Source: an uncultured Flammeovirgaceae bacterium (GTDB lineage Bacteria > Bacteroidota > Bacteroidia > Cytophagales > Cyclobacteriaceae). From it: 17,344 bases of DNA. The DNA lies in the NCBI GenBank assembly GCA_937138955.1, contig CAKZPJ010000058.1, forward strand, positions 1-17,344, given 5' to 3'. Below the pieces are notes generated by a model. The model was not told the DNA's origin. It saw only the letters and a program-made list of their open reading frames with translations, and made no database searches. The translations under genes and the position numbers were made by a program. This document shows positions 15,565-17,344 of the stretch, piece after piece. How positions within the stretch are numbered: the stretch's first letter is position 1; each line of letters opens with the position of its first letter.

Positions 15565-16422
15565 TTATTCACCTTTCCCCAACCGTAGTAGCTTAATTTC
15601 GGCAATCATTCGGTCTACCGAGAACTGTAAAGAGCGGTAAAGTTCGGAGTCATCGGTGTAATCAGCCTGGGCTACGTTGTGAACCCGCCGTTTAGGAGCC
15701 ATTTGCTCGTACCCACTCCAATCTTCCTCCTTACCTTCGGGAACAATGGCAATAGCGATGCCACCGTCACTCTCTACTGCCTGAAAAGCCGACATATCAC
15801 TTGCACCGTCGCCAACGTACACTACTTGGCTCATGGGCACATATTTATCCTCATCGTCGTGATCGATGTACGTATTTTCCAAATCAGAAGGCTTGTTAAT
15901 GTCTAGCCCACTGATAAGTTGCTTGATGTAGTGTACCTTATCAACGTGCGAGATCACCCGTTTAGCTCCTAGTATACGGCCTCGGTCATCAAATACTAGC
16001 TCACCCGCGTAGACTCTATCAAATTGTTTTCCGATTTCAGTGGCAGCGGGTATCACTTTGAATCCGGCGGTGAGTAGCACAAACTCTAGCTCTACCTGAT
16101 CATCACGTTCAGTAGCGTACTGCTTAAGCCGTTCTACCAAAGTATCTGCTCCGGGGTAGAGGGGATATTCTGTTCCGAATGTCTCCATATTCTGCTGTCG
16201 AATAGGGCTATTTTCTCGATGGCTCCAAACCCGTAGTAACTCGGCTTTAGCTAAGGGGTATTGCCACATTTCTTCCTGACGTTGATTAACTTCTTGATTA
16301 AAGGGTTCGTAGTCAAGGTTATGGTGGTCGAAGAAGGTCTCGGTAGTGGACGGACCTAAAGTTTCATCGAAATCAAAAATCAGGACGATGCGATTGCGAA
16401 ATATACGGGTTGCTGTGCTCAT
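15565..16422 (-). CDS. HAD-superfamily phosphatase-like hydrolase
   Basis: The 285-residue cytoplasmic protein has all four HAD motifs: FDFDETLG (nucleophile Asp17, Asp19) as motif I, LLTAG (Thr118) as motif II, Lys162 near SHVDKVHYIKQL as motif III, and VYVGDGASDM (Asp205, Asp209) as motif IV. The helical cap between motifs I and II (about 30-90) is like that of phosphoserine phosphatase-type enzymes. The substrate is not predictable from sequence. No signal peptide is present, so a direct role in extracellular glycan breakdown is unlikely. It is divergent from the Gre-like gene across 109 bases. Confidence 0.88.
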   Translation of the reverse strand: MSTATRIFRNRIVLIFDFDETLGPSTTETFFDHHNLDYEPFNQEVNQRQEEMWQYPLAKAELLRVWSHRENSPIRQQNMETFGTEYPLYPGADTLVERLKQYATERDDQVELEFVLLTAGFKVIPAATEIGKQFDRVYAGELVFDDRGRILGAKRVISHVDKVHYIKQLISGLDINKPSDLENTYIDHDDEDKYVPMSQVVYVGDGASDMSAFQAVESDGGIAIAIVPEGKEEDWSGYEQMAPKRRVHNVAQADYTDDSELYRSLQFSVDRMIAEIKLLRLGKGE

Positions 16423-16531
16423 AGTCTAAAAACTGGGAATAGTATAAAGTGTTCAGTGGAGCTACTTACCCTTGACTTAGTTTGCTAACTTAGCTAGTCA
16501 ATCGTACTGACAATCTATAATACCGGATACT

Positions 16532-16987
16532 ATGAATATAGATTTGAAGAAACAGGTTCATGAGCATTGTAAAAGCCGATTGGAAAATCAAATTTCCGGT
16601 TTGCAAGCTGAATTACAGCAGTATAAACTAGCCGTTTCAGATGAAACTAAGAGTTCCGTAGGCGATAAGTACGAAACGGGAAGAGCAATGCTTCATTTGG
16701 AGCAGGAGCGTTTATTCAAGCAGTTAGCGGAAGCTGAGCGGCTTTATAATTTACTGATTTCGCTAAAATCAGATCAAAATTTTGCTAAAGTACAGCCGGG
16801 AAGTTTGGTAGAAACGAATCAAGGGCTTTTTTTCTTTGCGATAGGGTTAGGGCAAGTGAAGATCAATGATTTAACCGTCTTTTGTGTTTCCCTGAAATCA
16901 CCTATTGGACAAGCACTGGCAAACCGGAAGGTGGGCGAAACGGTCTTTTTTCAACAGCAACAATGGACGATTGTAAACATTGTTTAG
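16532..16987 (+). CDS. GreA/GreB-family-like transcription elongation protein
   Basis: The 151-residue protein has the Gre layout: an N-terminal coiled-coil hairpin (about 1-75, many Leu, Gln and Glu) with a tip containing SSVGDKYETGRAM (41-53), and a C-terminal FKBP-like domain with PGSLVETNQG and SPIGQALANRKVGETV. True GreA/GreB push the coiled-coil into the RNA polymerase secondary channel and stimulate transcript cleavage through acidic tip residues; here Asp45 and Glu48 are candidates. The tip differs from the GDLSENAEY of GreA, so cleavage activity is uncertain. This type is often misannotated in Bacteroidota as 3-oxoacyl-ACP synthase; nothing here supports that. The MITE-like element starts 15 bases past its stop. 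Confidence 0.8.
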   Translation: MNIDLKKQVHEHCKSRLENQISGLQAELQQYKLAVSDETKSSVGDKYETGRAMLHLEQERLFKQLAEAERLYNLLISLKSDQNFAKVQPGSLVETNQGLFFFAIGLGQVKINDLTVFCVSLKSPIGQALANRKVGETVFFQQQQWTIVNIV

Positions 16988-17001
16988 CGCTCTGTTTCAA
17001 C

Positions 17002-17182
17002 TTAGGGCATGTTGATATTCAGGCTAATGAGGGATTTTGGGAGTGATTTTCGTCTGACTTAGACACTTGAGAAGGGCAATGCTGGAGCATTGGCCGCCGA
17101 AAGCCACCGTAGCGAGGTAACGACAAGCAGGCGGAAGTTTACCTAAAATCGCCTTTTAAATTTGAATGTCAACATGCCCTAA
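17002..17182. mobile_element. MITE-like element with 19-bp terminal inverted repeats
   Basis: The left end TTAGGGCATGTTGATATTC (17002-17020) is repeated inverted at 17164-17182 with one mismatch (18 of 19). Further inside, GGGATTTTGGG and CCTAAAATCGCC form a weaker inner inverted repeat. The centre has a perfect 7-bp hairpin (CAATGCT 17077-17083, AGCATTG 17086-17092). No transposase is encoded in its 181 bases, so it would be a non-autonomous element moved in trans. TA flanks GGGC...GCCC on both sides, which may be a 2-base target duplication or part of the repeat. Copy number in the genome is unknown. Confidence 0.6.
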
Positions 17183-17344
17183 TATAATTCGTCTAATTTT
17201 CTTAGCAGAGCATCGTACATATCGCTTCGTTGCCGCTCCAAAGTTCCCTTAGCATAATCCTTCACCGCCTGATGGTTTTCCCAGGTGTCACAAGGGTCTT
17301 GGTAATTCCAATTAATGTTGCCGTGTAGATCGGTGTAATAATTG
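17179..17344 (-). CDS. Partial CDS, C-terminal 54 residues of an unidentified protein
   Basis: An open minus-strand frame enters from the right window edge and ends at TAG (17179-17181). It has a protein-like composition: YYTDLHGNINWNYQDPCDTW, then a probable amphipathic helix ending RSDMYDALLRKLDELY. I do not recognise the family, although a helical tail of this kind can end sulfatases or other carbohydrate enzymes. The stop codon is formed by the terminal bases of the MITE-like element, so the original C-terminus may have been slightly different. Confidence 0.65.
   Translation of the reverse strand, partial: NYYTDLHGNINWNYQDPCDTWENHQAVKDYAKGTLERQRSDMYDALLRKLDELY

Overview
The window reads as a chromosomal stretch of a Bacteroidota bacterium, probably Cytophagales-like and plausibly marine. 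The basis is secreted and lipoprotein carbohydrate enzymes (two sulfatases, a GH29 fucosidase, a DUF1080 protein, a cytochrome-fused beta-propeller), a Bacteroidota-type Gre-like factor, and promoter candidates resembling the Bacteroidota TTTG-N19/21-TAnnTTTG consensus. The species assignment is inference. No tRNA, rRNA, CRISPR array or phage gene was seen.

Layout. Bases 61-2018 (minus strand) hold a methyltransferase-like protein of unknown role and a double thioredoxin-fold lipoprotein. Bases 2265-3848 (plus) hold a chaperone pair, Hsp20 and a CbpA-type J-protein, separated by a clear terminator. Bases 3949-7024 (plus) hold a sulfatase gene interrupted by an in-frame TAA just before its catalytic cysteine, followed by an intact alpha-L-fucosidase lipoprotein. 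Bases 7025-7691 are a degraded region with the frameshifted tail of an acetolactate decarboxylase-like gene and several inverted repeats. Bases 7692-11565 (minus) are a tightly coupled pair, a DUF1080/PA14-like protein followed one base later by a beta-propeller with a C-terminal cytochrome c. Bases 11814-13739 (plus) encode an exported FAD-dependent oxidoreductase, divergent from that pair and convergent with a second, intact sulfatase (13743-15488, minus). A HAD phosphatase (15565-16422, minus) and a GreA/GreB-like protein (16532-16987, plus) are housekeeping-type genes. Bases 17002-17182 are a MITE-like element with 19-bp terminal inverted repeats; its right end supplies the stop codon of an unidentified gene running off the window.

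How the genes may work together (inference): bases 3949-15488 look like a small sulfated-glycan catabolism region. Sulfatases would remove sulfate and GH29 would release fucose. The exported FAD oxidoreductase, cytochrome-linked propeller and DUF1080 protein could form an oxidise-then-cleave route of the 3-keto-glycoside type. No SusC/SusD pair is present, so this is not a canonical PUL. The most interesting points are this redox/DUF1080 module, the single-codon lesion in the first sulfatase, the decayed decarboxylase gene, and the MITE that overlaps a gene end.
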